Assembly (NCBI GenBank): GCA_029817715.1 | Contig: JARUPY010000271.1 | Coordinates: 2,790,001 to 2,854,000, forward strand | Direction of reading: 5' to 3' | DNA length: 64,000 bases | Origin: Melastoma dodecandrum | Taxonomy: Eukaryota; Streptophyta; Magnoliopsida; Myrtales; Melastomataceae | Shown here: positions 38,959-50,266 of the stretch, one piece after another | How the letters are laid out: each line of letters opens with the position of its first letter | Numbering within the stretch: the stretch's first letter is position 1 | Program-made: the position numbers and the translations under genes | The notes under the pieces: model-generated | What the model was told of the DNA's origin: nothing | The model's database searches: none | Seen by the model: only the letters and a program-made list of their open reading frames with translations

Positions 38959-39339
38959 AGTTACATTTGTATATTCTTAGCTGCTTCGGTCCACTCCAGG
39001 TGCCTGTAAATGTTTTTGTTACCGAAATCGTGATTCGCGTCGAAGCATATAGGACGGTGCATCACAGTTACACTTAAATAAATAGCAGGCTGTATATGAA
39101 TCCTCTCGATTTATTTCAAACACAGAAAGTGTCAAGGGGAAAAGCTTGTTTGGCAGTCGGCTCTGTTTCTGAACCTGGGCATCTCCAGTATTTGTCCCTT
39201 AGATGATGCCAAGAGTTACGTGATGAGCTAAATCCGTTGGAAGTGCTATGCGGGCATTGGATTTGGAACTTTGCACGGATATACCGTTAATTTTAAAAAT
39301 AGATTGCGAAATACGGTCGAAGTTTTAAAAACACCCGAT
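38959..39339. other. STN7 3' flank
   Basis: Expected 3' UTR and short spacer; no other feature seen. Confidence 0.4.
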
Positions 39340-39340
39340 T

Positions 39341-39662
39341 TATCGTCCGTAAGGCGCATTTTGAAAACGCGTATTCTAATTTACAAAAAAGACGCGTTTT
39401 TAAAATGCAAAATCCGCCCCCGTTTACTTTAATTTTTTTTAAAGGAAAGAAGGAAAGAGGGAGAGTAAGAAAGAAGGGAAGGGGGAGGGGAGAGAGGAAG
39501 GGTGAAAAAATTAAAGTAAATGGGTTTTGAAAACCCGATTTTTTAGACGAAGCGTTTTGAAAATGCGTCTTTTTTGTAAATTCGAAGACGTATTTTCAAA
39601 ACGTGTACGCGTTTTTTTTTTAAATTAAAAGACGTATTTTCAAAATACGCCCAACGGACAGT
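39341..39662. repeat. Fold-back (inverted repeat) element
   Basis: The left arm (about 39346-39440) reappears in inverted, slightly diverged form in the right arm (about 39504-39655). Matching pieces include AATTTACAAAAAAGACGC (39378-39395, inverted at about 39566-39583) and TTTACTTTAATTTTTT (inverted near 39505-39520). The arms flank a purine-only centre (GGAAAGAAGGAAAGAGGGAG-type, about 39444-39502). The structure would fold into a long hairpin, as in MITE or fold-back transposons. No target duplication could be fixed. Confidence 0.7.
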
Positions 39663-42000
39663 AAATAGGATATTTTTGAAATTTCAGCCATATTTTATAA
39701 ATTTTATATAGTACAAAACTCATTGGATTTGAATAAAGCGTTGAACGAAGGAAACAGATCATAGGACAGTGACAGCAATATCACAACCCAAGCTAAGCTC
39801 CATAATTTGTCTCTGAAGCATTCTGTGTCTGTAAACGTGCACATATCTGACAACCACTGCTTACATCCATACACTTTCTCCAAGGCCACCGGCTAAACTC
39901 ACACTAAGAAAGAGCAGCATTTAATTATCGAGGGATTCCAGTCAACTTGGAGCAAAGTCCGTGCAATTAATGACACCACCTGCAAAAACTGCACTTCACC
40001 TGTCCATCTCCCCTCAATGGAATAATAATACAACCATAATGACAAGTTATCAGTCCCACCTTCCTATAATTTTCTTCTTCACCCAAAGGACACATAAACA
40101 TGTACAACTGTAGAGATCGTACAATCGCATTGAGGATTCCACATGGGGGGTTCTGTGAGAAGAAGCCCCTGCATTTGGGTGCCCAATCCCATGCAAAGTG
40201 TGCGCCTGTATTTGTGTCCTTTGGAATGATTGAAATGGGTTGTCATAGATCGTTTTTTTTATGAACATCTCAATGTACTGATTGTAACTGTCAATTTCCT
40301 TCATTTCCAATACCTGAATCCGAGACTTTATACTAGGGAATGAGATATCGAAGAATATGAACTAGTTGGTACACGATCGGGTAGTCATGACCGGATCGTC
40401 AACATTTAGCACGTGAGGGTGGGTTAGTTCCCTCTTCTTGTAAAGTCCACTACGCCAACCAATAAAAGGAGATAGTTTAGTGCCAGTTGCAGCGAAGACA
40501 TGGAAGTAAGGTCGCAAAGTTGGGGGTATTATAATGGTTTTATGGAGTGTTGAGCCTGCAACAGGCAAAGACGTCGAAAATCACGAATCCTTCACGTGCG
40601 TGTGCGGTATCCAGAACTCTTCCCATTTGTTTAATCCTCTGCACAGACAAAATACAACATGAGGACAATTAATTAGAGCAGAAACCCAGAAACCACGCTG
40701 GCATTATTTACCTTTGCTGTAAGATTCCATCGCCATTGCCAGTGCAATTGAAACATCAGAGACGGATCAGGAACCTGCAGGAGAGCAAGATAGAGGGGGG
40801 AGGGGGGGGGGGGGAGGAGAAGCAACAAGATTTGTTGGGTTTGACTGGATTGGAGGTTTGTTTCACGTGAAAACGAGATTGACAGCTCAATATGTGACTC
40901 AAGGGAACAATGAAAGAAGAGAATATGTAAGGCACTGTGCCTAGGTTGTTGTCCTAACTAGGAGTCTTGGTGGTATGCGAGAAACACTTCCAGAGACAAG
41001 TTGACCGGCCTCCCTTTTCCTTCTCTCTGCAAAACAGCATCGTTTTCAGTCAAATATTCTCATTACTCTCCACCCTCACACCATTCCCATATGAACTCCA
41101 CCTTGGCATATGAGTCCCCATCTGTGACTTAAAAAACCAAAAAACCCACATCACATGCTGTCTTTCATTACACATATATTCAACAGAAGGCTGACTAGGC
41201 TCCCCCTCAAATTTCATCACGAGAACATGCAATTATTCAAGGGAACAGTGCTCTAAACAATCTATTTTTTTCTTCTCTCCCCCTCACTTTATAAACATAA
41301 AAAGCATTATCTTCTTATCTTCACTGCCTGTTATAATTGCTACCTATTGTCCCCACTGTCTCGCATAGGTCAAATTTAAGCTGCCCTCGTCTCCTCGCCC
41401 TTTCGTCTGATCCATAAGGACCAACCACGACTCCACCACCAAAAACAAATGGTTTTATCACCAAAGCGAACCAACACCACCCATTTGTTTGTCCCCAAGA
41501 ATGACTTTAAATAAACAGGCAAACATCAACATGGCTTCAAACATGAGTAGTAACTGTTACAATAACAGGGGGGACCCATACCTCCCTGTCAATCATTCCC
41601 CCATCATCTCGCACTATTCTATTCAGTAAAAACAATATATTTGCATAGCCCCCCATCTGATGCTGGTTGGTATGGAGACTTGATAACTTTGGGAAGACAT
41701 CAAGGGGCCAACCGAATAAAAATAAACATAACCCAGTTCAGGGATTTGAGTATTTTAAACTGGGGTCTTGTTAATTCAGTGGAATCTCTTGTTAGTCTAT
41801 TGCATCACGAGAGTTGATGAGGAGGAGGATGAATGGGGAGAGCGTGGGTCAAAGTGAGTGTTGTCGGGGATGGTTTAGGAAGGGGGGAGACAAAGGCCAC
41901 GCAGCTGTGTCCCCCCTTCACTGGGACCCAATCCCCCTATCACTCAAAAGAACCCAACCACACACAACACCACCACCCCCATATCATTGTTCTTTTGAAG
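39663..42000. other. Intergenic region upstream of the DVL gene
   Basis: No open frame with recognisable protein character. Contains a G-rich run at about 40795-40814 and probably distal promoter DNA of the DVL gene. Confidence 0.45.
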
Positions 42001-42013
42001 GCCTATTTAAGGA
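42001..42013 (+). promoter_or_regulatory. Possible TATA box of the DVL gene
   Basis: GCCTATTTAAGG lies about 140 bp before the DVL start codon and is the best TATA-like sequence near it. The assignment is inferred from position only. Confidence 0.4.
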
Positions 42014-42145
42014 CACCATAACCTCCCCCCACTACCCTCATCACAACCATCAACAGAAGAAGCATTTCTCAGTCCTCTCTTGTCTCAAGAGGGTACATAA
42101 CAAGCCCATACTTTGAGCTTAAAGACAAGCAGCTCAGAAGGAAAG

Positions 42146-42286
42146 ATGAAGATGATGGGGAGCAGCACAAAGAGGAGGGTATCAGCAGCAGGGAGGGGAG
42201 GGCTCGCAGGTGTCCTAAGGGAACAAAGGGCTAAGATCTACATCATCAGGAGATGTGTTGTCATGCTCCTTTGTTGGCATGACTGA
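42146..42286 (+). CDS. DVL/ROTUNDIFOLIA-FOUR-like small polypeptide
   Basis: A 46-residue intronless reading frame ending in the DVL/RTFL signature: [18 protein letters not shown]. Members of this land-plant family are plasma-membrane-associated polypeptides that, when overexpressed, restrict cell proliferation along organ axes and change leaf and fruit shape. The conserved C-terminal domain covers about residues 27-46, preceded by a basic Ser/Arg/Gly-rich N-terminus. Length is within the family range. The Met at 42146 is the only in-frame start that gives a typical N-terminus. The family has many paralogues and I cannot give a member number. It is below the size usually reported by simple gene finders. 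Confidence 0.9.
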   Translation: MKMMGSSTKRRVSAAGRGGLAGVLREQRAKIYIIRRCVVMLLCWHD

Positions 42287-45113
42287 AGGAATTGAAACCA
42301 ACCAATCATGTCCTGCCAAGGACTTGATTTGTTCAAACCCCTTGTTTAGGAGTAGATTAGATTCTTTCTTTTTTCTCTAGGTTAGACTTAGAGGGATTGA
42401 GTTTGTGGTTGTTTTTTTTCTTAACCCAGTGGTCGGGTTTTTGGCTGGGGTTTGGTGGATGGTAGTGTAAATAGCTGGTATTGTTGGGGAGAAAGAAAGG
42501 GACGGAGCTTAATGATCCGATGGGAAGAATTTAATGAATTTGTCAAGGTTTGACAAAGAGAAACAAGTTTTGTGATCTATGTCCCACTAGGGCTGATGAA
42601 TGTAAATATTTGCAAGCAAGCTTGAATCCCAAAGAACTTCACTGCTCATCACCTTCCCTGCTCTCTCTGCCCTCTTCCGGTTTTCTTCGTCTCGCAACTT
42701 TGCATCGGTATGACCCGGCTCCTTGTTAGGACCCGACCCAATTCATCAGGATGAATAAGCAGTTGATTTCTGCTGCTAACCAATCGCATTGTCCCTCGAT
42801 ACCTCCAATGATCAAACATTAAGCCAAAGCAGGCAATCATAATGCAAAAAACTGTTTCTTTTTCCTACACCCCATTAAAATATCTTAAGCCATTACATTC
42901 CCCTTAGTGGGAAATCCAAAAAAGGGTGGTTGAGATGTCACAGAAGCTCTCTTTCTATGGGGAGCAAGTTCAATTGTCTTGTTAGACCCTTTGCTTATTA
43001 TCGTAATGGGGTAGCCGTTTTTCTTGTCAAAGTGGGTGGCATTAAGTTAAAAAAACCATAGCCCAAAAGGGTGGTTGCTGTCTTCTTCATGTTGCCGGTC
43101 GGACCAAAGACAAGGAACAGCAAACATGTCGAGCTCTCCCCCATATCCTTTTTATGCATATGTGCAGGCAATGAAGGCATTGAACTAATATATCAATATC
43201 TTCAATTTCAACCGTCTTGCGTCCCTGGCTGTCATACCCACCTGCATTTGGGAGATCAGTCCTTCATGTTGTTGATAGTCTCCCTTTTATCTCAGTCACT
43301 TTTTGGGGTGCGGAACGTTGTAGGCCAAAGGGTCTTGTTCCTTGTCATAAAGCCACAAGCAGAGCACTTGCACTCTCTCTCTCTCTTTATCTTCCTAAGA
43401 AGAGAGCCTCTTCTATTTCTTTATGTTAAAGTTTTCAAACAAAGAGAGAAAGTTCAAGACCCTCCCGACAGAATCCAGACCTCAAGATTATTCAAACCAA
43501 TATACTTTTCCTTGTTATTTTTCTTTTTCATTTTGACATGGTTGAATTGAAAGAGATGTTGGGAGGAGAAGTTCGAGGAGACAAGAGGCCAAATGAGGGG
43601 GAACTTTTATATTTTGATAATATTTAGATTTTGAGGGAAAGAGAAGAGGACAGGAAAGGGACAAAGGACTGGGAGACAGGGACAGACTACTCAAAAGCCC
43701 CACGTGAGGCCTTATCCCCCACAACCCCACTTTTGATTGGATTCTCTCCTTCTGCATATCCCATTACCCTTTTCCTGATATTCCCATTTTCTTTACCATC
43801 ACCAAGTTTAGTTCAGTTTTACTTTAATCACCCCCCAAGCAAGTGTCAATTCAGACTTTTTCTTGGTTATTATGATCTATAACTAAAGCGAAAAGGCATT
43901 GATATTATGAATGCATGTCCTATGGTCCACTTAAAAGAGAGACAACTGCAAGTGCAAAGGGACTGGGATGCCAATTATTTGAATCGGATGATGCACTATC
44001 AACTACAAACAGTGGTCCCAGTTTTTCTTACCTTTTCCTCCCCCTTCCAAAACAAAAGCCATTTATCCTCCAGCTGGATCAGGAGTTTGTCCTTTGGGGA
44101 TTATTCAGTGTACACAAGCTCAAGACCAATTGGAGATGGGATTATGCAATAGCCTGATTTGATTTTTTGATGACATTTCTAGAGCAGGGCAATGAAGCAG
44201 ACATGAACTTAGGCTGGATGGATGAAGCAAAAAGCTCAGCAGTGCCCCCCAAAAAAATTTGTCCACTTTAACAATGGATCGTTGAAACATGCCAGCAGTT
44301 TTATCACACAATAGAACGAACAAGGCTGATCGTGTCCCCCAGATGATTGCACCAAATTTGGTCTCAAAATTGGTAAGCCAAGGGCTTCAACAGTGTGCTG
44401 CTGCTATCCACAATCTTGCCTCCGGTCTGGGAAAAGGCAAGAAGAAACAAACAGGGGCCTCCAAAAATTTAAAGCAGATGAAAACCATACACGTGAATAC
44501 ATCCCGCTGGAATAAAAAAGAAATTGTGATATTGGGTGGAGCACAAGAGCGTAGTGTCAAACACGGGGACCATGCAATGCCGAAGCTCCCAACCATGCCA
44601 AAAAGTGCACACCAGGACAGGCTGCCATGAGCAAGTTACAGAATTCCTTGCTAGGCTTGCCTAATATAAGAGCAGGTTACATCTGATCCCTCTAAAATTG
44701 ACATCACATGTGCTAACCACTGGACTGCAGCTAAACCAGCGAGAGTGTAAGCTTGAGAGAATAAATAAAACAGATTACGACTAAGCTCCTCCATGTCGAT
44801 ACATCTTCAAGAAAAACACAACAGAAAATGACAGACCACCAACAGCTGGATAACAAGAAGACATGACAGGGACTATTCTTGATTCTTCTTGTACAAAATA
44901 CATGTCAATTAACAGAAGATACTTTTCGTGGCAAGAGCAGTTACAATAGATCTAATTAGCATCGGGATAGTTATGCAGCCGTTCTACAAGGACAAAAAAT
45001 TTCGCTGCCACCAGCAACTGGCAGAGAACCATATTTGAGCCACGAAATGTACAGAACATGCTAAGTTCTTCCGGACCTCAAAAAACTGCACCATTCTTGA
45101 GATGGAACTTTGT
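42287..45113. other. Intergenic region, DVL 3' flank
   Basis: The first few hundred bases are likely DVL 3' UTR. The rest shows CT microsatellite-like runs near 43373 and short open frames with no recognisable protein. No gene supported. Confidence 0.45.
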
Positions 45114-47480
45114 TTAATCGGTTGTCTTACCAACACCCCACGCAAGCTAGCTATCCTGGGATCCAAATTCCTGAAAAGCCAGGCAAGAAAAGAATATATC
45201 AGCTGGAGAAACTGTAATGGAATGAGAAGAATACACAATTTAACATGACCTACCAATTGGCTCAGTCTAAACTCAGGAGGTGTATCGAGTTCAATGTTGG
45301 CAGGATCCAAAACAAGATTTTGGCACTCCCCCAGGTCTTTCTTCAGATTTTCTGGTCCCAAATAAACATAATCCGAATGACGTGGCCTACTCTTCAAGTT
45401 TTCGTCGTCCCTGCTTCCATCTCTATCAGGCGACTGACTTGCAAGGAATTCATCACACAGAGATAGCCCCTCCACGAGCTGCTGAGAATCCAAGATGTTC
45501 TGTGACTCACTATCCCACCATTTAGGGTTATCCTGAACATGGTTATCAATGTCATCCACATTTTCATGCCAATCAGCTTTCTCTCGAAGTTGCACGTCAC
45601 AATCGGCTTGCAGTGCCTCAACCTCAGGAGCGATTTCAACCGCTGGAGGACCTCAACGTCAAGAGCTGCCTCAATCTCAGGAGGAACCTCAACTTCAAGA
45701 GCCACTTCAACCTCAGCATTCTCATTCAGCATCTCAACAGAATGTGTACTAAACCAGGAAAAGGAATTAATACAAGAGATCAGACAACATTTGAATGCAC
45801 TCGGCAGGAAAAGGAACCATTTCCAATATAAAGAAAATGAGAACTCAATCATCCAATATTATTGTCACAGGAAAAGTTACTATGAGCCTTTGATTTTACT
45901 TTGTTCAGGCAGTCATCATAACAGCGATGCTCACATCTGCCGACTGCTGTATAATTGCAAAAAGTAGTTACCTTATCAAGGCCAATCATATAATTTGCAA
46001 CCAAATCACTCAATGCCAATCTTTCATTTCAAGGTGGATCCGGACTTATCGACTTTGGAGTAGCTGGATCAGCTTTTGTGATTGTCACATCAGTGCGTTC
46101 TGCAGTATCATGCCCACCTTTCTCACCTTGCTTTAGTTGCTGCTGCTGAAAGAGTATCTTTGATATGACATACTCTCCGTCCTTCTCATCCTCCTCTGTG
46201 CCCAAATGATACTGGTGCATCACCCAGTTAGTCTTTTCAGATTTTCCTCCTTTACCCTAGCTAGCATACAGAACCATAATTTTTTTACACCCCTTTTGGA
46301 CGCCATCAAGATTTACTGGCTTGGTCCTCCCAGTTTTATGCAGTGAACATCATCATCATCATTCGATATCTTTCTTCGCTTTCGAGTTCCAGTATTTTAA
46401 GCTTTAATGGCCCGATGGAAAAAGTGAACGCCATTTCCATCTTCTTTAACCTGTAAGAGAAAAACTAGCAAATGCTTCAGCACATTTTGGGCCCTAAACC
46501 CAAAACGAGATATCCGGGAAGTTTACCCCACTTGGTAGATTTCGTGGATGGGTATAGCAAATCCCAACATCCTCATTGACAATTCGAATGAACTCGTCAA
46601 TGAAAGGATGGGAAAAGAAGCCTTCATGGCCGTTCTTTGCAAGCAAATGCCATATAATCTCTTGATAAGAAGGATCAAATTTAACCCCTTGTGGTAATCC
46701 AGGCCACTGCTGCACAACCTGGAGAGACATATAAATTCACTTCGTATAAAGATAAGAAGTTTCCCTCGCATAGTTGCATGACAAGTTCAAATAACTTGAA
46801 TCAGAAAACTAACACAAATTCCATGCATTAATAAAGTATAAAAAGAGAGATACCCATACAATTAAGCAATCTTTCCTCAACATGAACTTGATAAACAGGA
46901 ACCGGTAGTATAGGATGCAAAAGGGTTTGGGGAAGTGGTACTGACGGGTGCAGTAAATCTTAAAAAAATTGGAAAAAATGAATTAACTAAAGGATAAGCC
47001 ATTCAGCTTAAAGTTGGATTTTGTTAAAGAAAACTTCGATATTGAAATTAATGCAGATGTACTAATCTCTTTCAAGAAAATTCAGAAAGTGCAAATTAGT
47101 TCTACCTTCATAGCAACTCAAAAGGTGCTAAAAACCACCCCGCCAATACAGGAGGCAGAATATTTAAGATGAGTCATCCAGATCATTATCCGTCTTAATC
47201 AGACCATTGATAGAGCAATTCAAGAATAACAGATACCATGCCGCTAATAAATGCATATGTATTTAACTGGTAGTTAAAAAAACAGATGCTACATCACTAG
47301 ATATATGTGCATTAAAAAGGCTAATTGAAGAACAATATCTCACTACTATCGATGACATGTTGGCAGCTAGGGCAAGTTCTAGTTGGGTTGCGCTTCCAGT
47401 CAACTTTCTTTGGATCAATGGTGCCAGAAGCACTCCTGATTTTTGTGGCTATTCTATTGCTGTCTATCAGCCATGATGGT
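45114..47480 (-). pseudogene. Pseudogene of the NAC regulator SOG1
   Basis: SOG1 is the NAC factor that controls the plant DNA-damage response downstream of ATM and ATR. Exon-like blocks in gene order: 47339-47480 (SWLIDSNRIATKI ... CPSCQHVIDSS), 46527-46718 (WPGLPQGVKFDP ... ICYTHPRNLP), 45972-46450 (HFFHRAIKA ... [10 protein letters not shown]), about 45254-45760 (acidic repeat, ILDSQQLVEGLSLCDEFL, ELDTPPEFRLSQL) and 45114-45170 (EFGSQDS ... W). Introns remain, so it was not retroposed. It is broken by TAA at 46397-46399, a one-base deletion near 46342, TAG at 46257-46259, TGA at 46029-46031, a one-base deletion near 45650 and TAG at 45147-45149. The first intron has AT where a GT donor is expected (47338-47337). 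No start codon could be fixed. No functional SOG1 protein can come from this copy. Confidence 0.9.
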
Positions 47481-50266
47481 CTGCAAGCATCCACAGAAGC
47501 ATGTTTCAATGAAAGCGAACAGATAAAGAAGTCAAGATCTAGCTTTCGCGCAGACTAAAAAATAGGAACCCCAGTTCACACTTAAGAGAACATGTGCTTT
47601 GTCTGATGATTTCGACTGGGCACGGGTTGAAGTGGGTATTTCAGGAAGCATGTACCCTTATCCTTCCCTTCATCACAACTATTACACAATCAACAAAAAG
47701 AAAAACATTCCAAATGCGGGTTACACATATTGGAAAAAAACAGCGTCCGCCACGTTTATCATCAGAACTCGGGATCATTCTTAAACAAAGATTCTCCCAC
47801 TCCATCACTCCCCGCTTCAATCTAACGAGCAGAAACAGGCAACCTCGCCCACGGCAACGCAATAACCCACCAAAAACAGATGCTTCTCAAACAAACCCAT
47901 CCCTCTATCCATCATCCTAACGGCCAAAAACGGATCAAAATCACCAAAAAGATTCAACCTTCCCCAGATATTCTCAGCTCAATCCCAATACCCAGATAAC
48001 CCACACACGCACAAAAGTATTTCCCAAGTCAACGGACGTCACATACAACTACGACCATCACACGCCCCAAAAAGCGAAAAGCCCAGGAAGCGGCTTTGCA
48101 GTGGCCAGCCATGATGATGGCGCCGTGCGGGGGAGTTCCACAGTATCTGCGAATCACAGGAACAGTTTTTAACCAGGGCTGGGGCAGAGTGTAGTAGCAC
48201 CGACGCAAATGCGAAAAGTATCCTATGATCAAACCGGTCAGAAACCGATGATTTGATGTGATGGGGAATTGGGAGATTAGGATAGTTGGCGGGCAAACTT
48301 TAGTAGGAAATGGTGCTCCGCTAATTTAACCTTGAATTTTAACCAACAAGAATGAATCCGAAATACCTCCAAGGGGCTAAAAATTATAACAAGAATCACT
48401 TTCTCCCTATGATTGATTATATAATGGGCTTTATCGAGGGAACATTATCGCCTTTCCCCTGTCCAGTAGACATATATAACATTTCACTTTGTCACTAAAC
48501 CATGTCCAATACCCTCCGCTTCAATCCATTACAAATCAATACAACGCCTAGTCCGGTGTCCCAAGGAGCGAGTTCGCATGACGACGTCGGATCCGCCTCG
48601 GTCCGTTCAGTGATGCCTTGCGACGTCCATCGGATTACACGAGTCGGAATCGGATTGACTCGCCAACCCGCGATTAGAACTTCCTTTAGGTTTTATGCCG
48701 AGAAGAAGAGGTTCCCCTTCTATCTAGGAATCGAATCTGCATTTGGCTGTTGCTTGTTAGAGTATCCCATGGGCAATTGATTTAACGGCTTTAATATGCC
48801 CCGGAAATTTTTTCGACAAGGATGATGACTTTGAAAGGCTTCTGGGAAGGTGGCGATTTTGGCAAAGTGTCCATTTGCTTTTTCATAATGATTAATTATG
48901 GATTATATTTGAGAAATAAGTTGACCCGGGATGCAGGTTTTATGTAAAGATGATTTCTTTTTCTTCCTTCCTTCCTGAATCACCGCTGGTTTCGGCTTCA
49001 TGGGGTTGTCTATTATTCGTGTTTGTTGATAGCGGTAATGGTAGTGATTTGTTGTTGTTGTTAACTGCGCCGTTGAGCTTAGTATCTCTCTTGACCCGAC
49101 GGTTTGCTGAGGTGGCTGGTTGGCCTTCATCCCTTAGTTTTCAGTTTGGATCTCTTTTTCCTGTTCGCCACTTAGAATGTTACCTAGGCAGCACCCAGTT
49201 TCTGATCACCTGGTTCATTTTCGACGTTGCAGTTCAGAAAGAAAAAAGTCAGTATGATGGAATTGCAGTTGATAAGTATTTAGTCAAATTGCTCCATTCT
49301 GGCCTTGCTGGTTCTGCCTTTTCAATTGTATGCTGATGGTTGAAATATTTCCAGTGACAAGTATCTGCAGGACATTATATCAAACCTGCTGCAGATCAGC
49401 TGTGTGGGATCTTGGAATGGCTTTGAGAAGGTCAGTGCAGACTATAAAATATCATCACCGTCCTTGATTAGCATATGTTTGTCTGGGTGCTCTCTTGTGT
49501 GATATGATTGTAGCAATGGGATTCAAATGTTTTGTATCTGGTTAGTGTTGCTGTTGTTACTTTTGGTTTTATATGTATGTAAGCCTATACTGGTTTGTTC
49601 TGTGTTTTAGAAAAATTAGTGAGTAAATTACTAAATTTCAATGTTTGGAAATTGCCAGAACTGTAGCACATTGTGACAAATAGTTTGCTTCTGGGGCCTA
49701 TTTTGTATCCCAGGATAGTTAAAACAATGGGGAGTTGTTGGTTATCATGATTTGTTGTCCTTCCAAAACTAAGTTGAGTATTAGTCATTGTGATAGGTTA
49801 ATTCGGATTTTGGAGATAGGATTTTCTTACAGCCTTTTTTTAAACAGAGAGAGTTCTTCTATTCTATCTTCCCTGTGTGCTGGTCTTTATAGGATTCGGT
49901 CTTTTTCATATTAACAAGCTAATATTCAAGGACCTTTTAGGGTTCTGCATTGAAAGAATTTTTCTAAAAAATATTATGTATAACCATCCCGTCGTTTCCT
50001 TCACTCTGGGCATGATCTTGGACTTGACGTCACCCATGTTGATTATATGTTTTCTTATGCGTACAAGAAGTGGCTATTATATTTGTTGAGACCAGAGGAG
50101 CAGAATGTTACCTTAGTTCTCAGGCTGCTAAAACTGTAGTACTGCTCAACTTGACACTTAGGTATTTAGGCATCGGCGAAGATTTCCTAGTCAGTAAGGG
50201 CTGTCGAATTTTGTAAGTTTATTTGGCACAACTTATTTTTATTCAGTCTTATGAACTGGTATGCAG
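47481..50266. other. Spacer between SOG1 pseudogene and RRM-like gene
   Basis: No confident gene. A short stretch at about 49355-49429 is bordered by AG and a GT donor and reads as a protein-like segment (DKYLQDIISNLLQISCVGSW); it may be an upstream exon of the RRM-like gene. Other open frames have no recognisable features. Confidence 0.35.

Noticed and set aside
43071..43550. 159-codon plus-strand open frame
   Set aside because: Composition follows local CT-rich sequence, ends in a hydrophobic poly-Phe run from a T tract, and has no domain.
47325..47558. Plus-strand open frame opposite SOG1 exon 1
   Set aside because: It is the antisense of the conserved SOG1 N-terminal block.
48029..48232. 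IMAGHC segment as the missing first exon of SOG1
   Set aside because: SOG1 proteins begin MAG, but no GT donor follows in the phase needed to join the block starting at 47480, so the match is probably chance.
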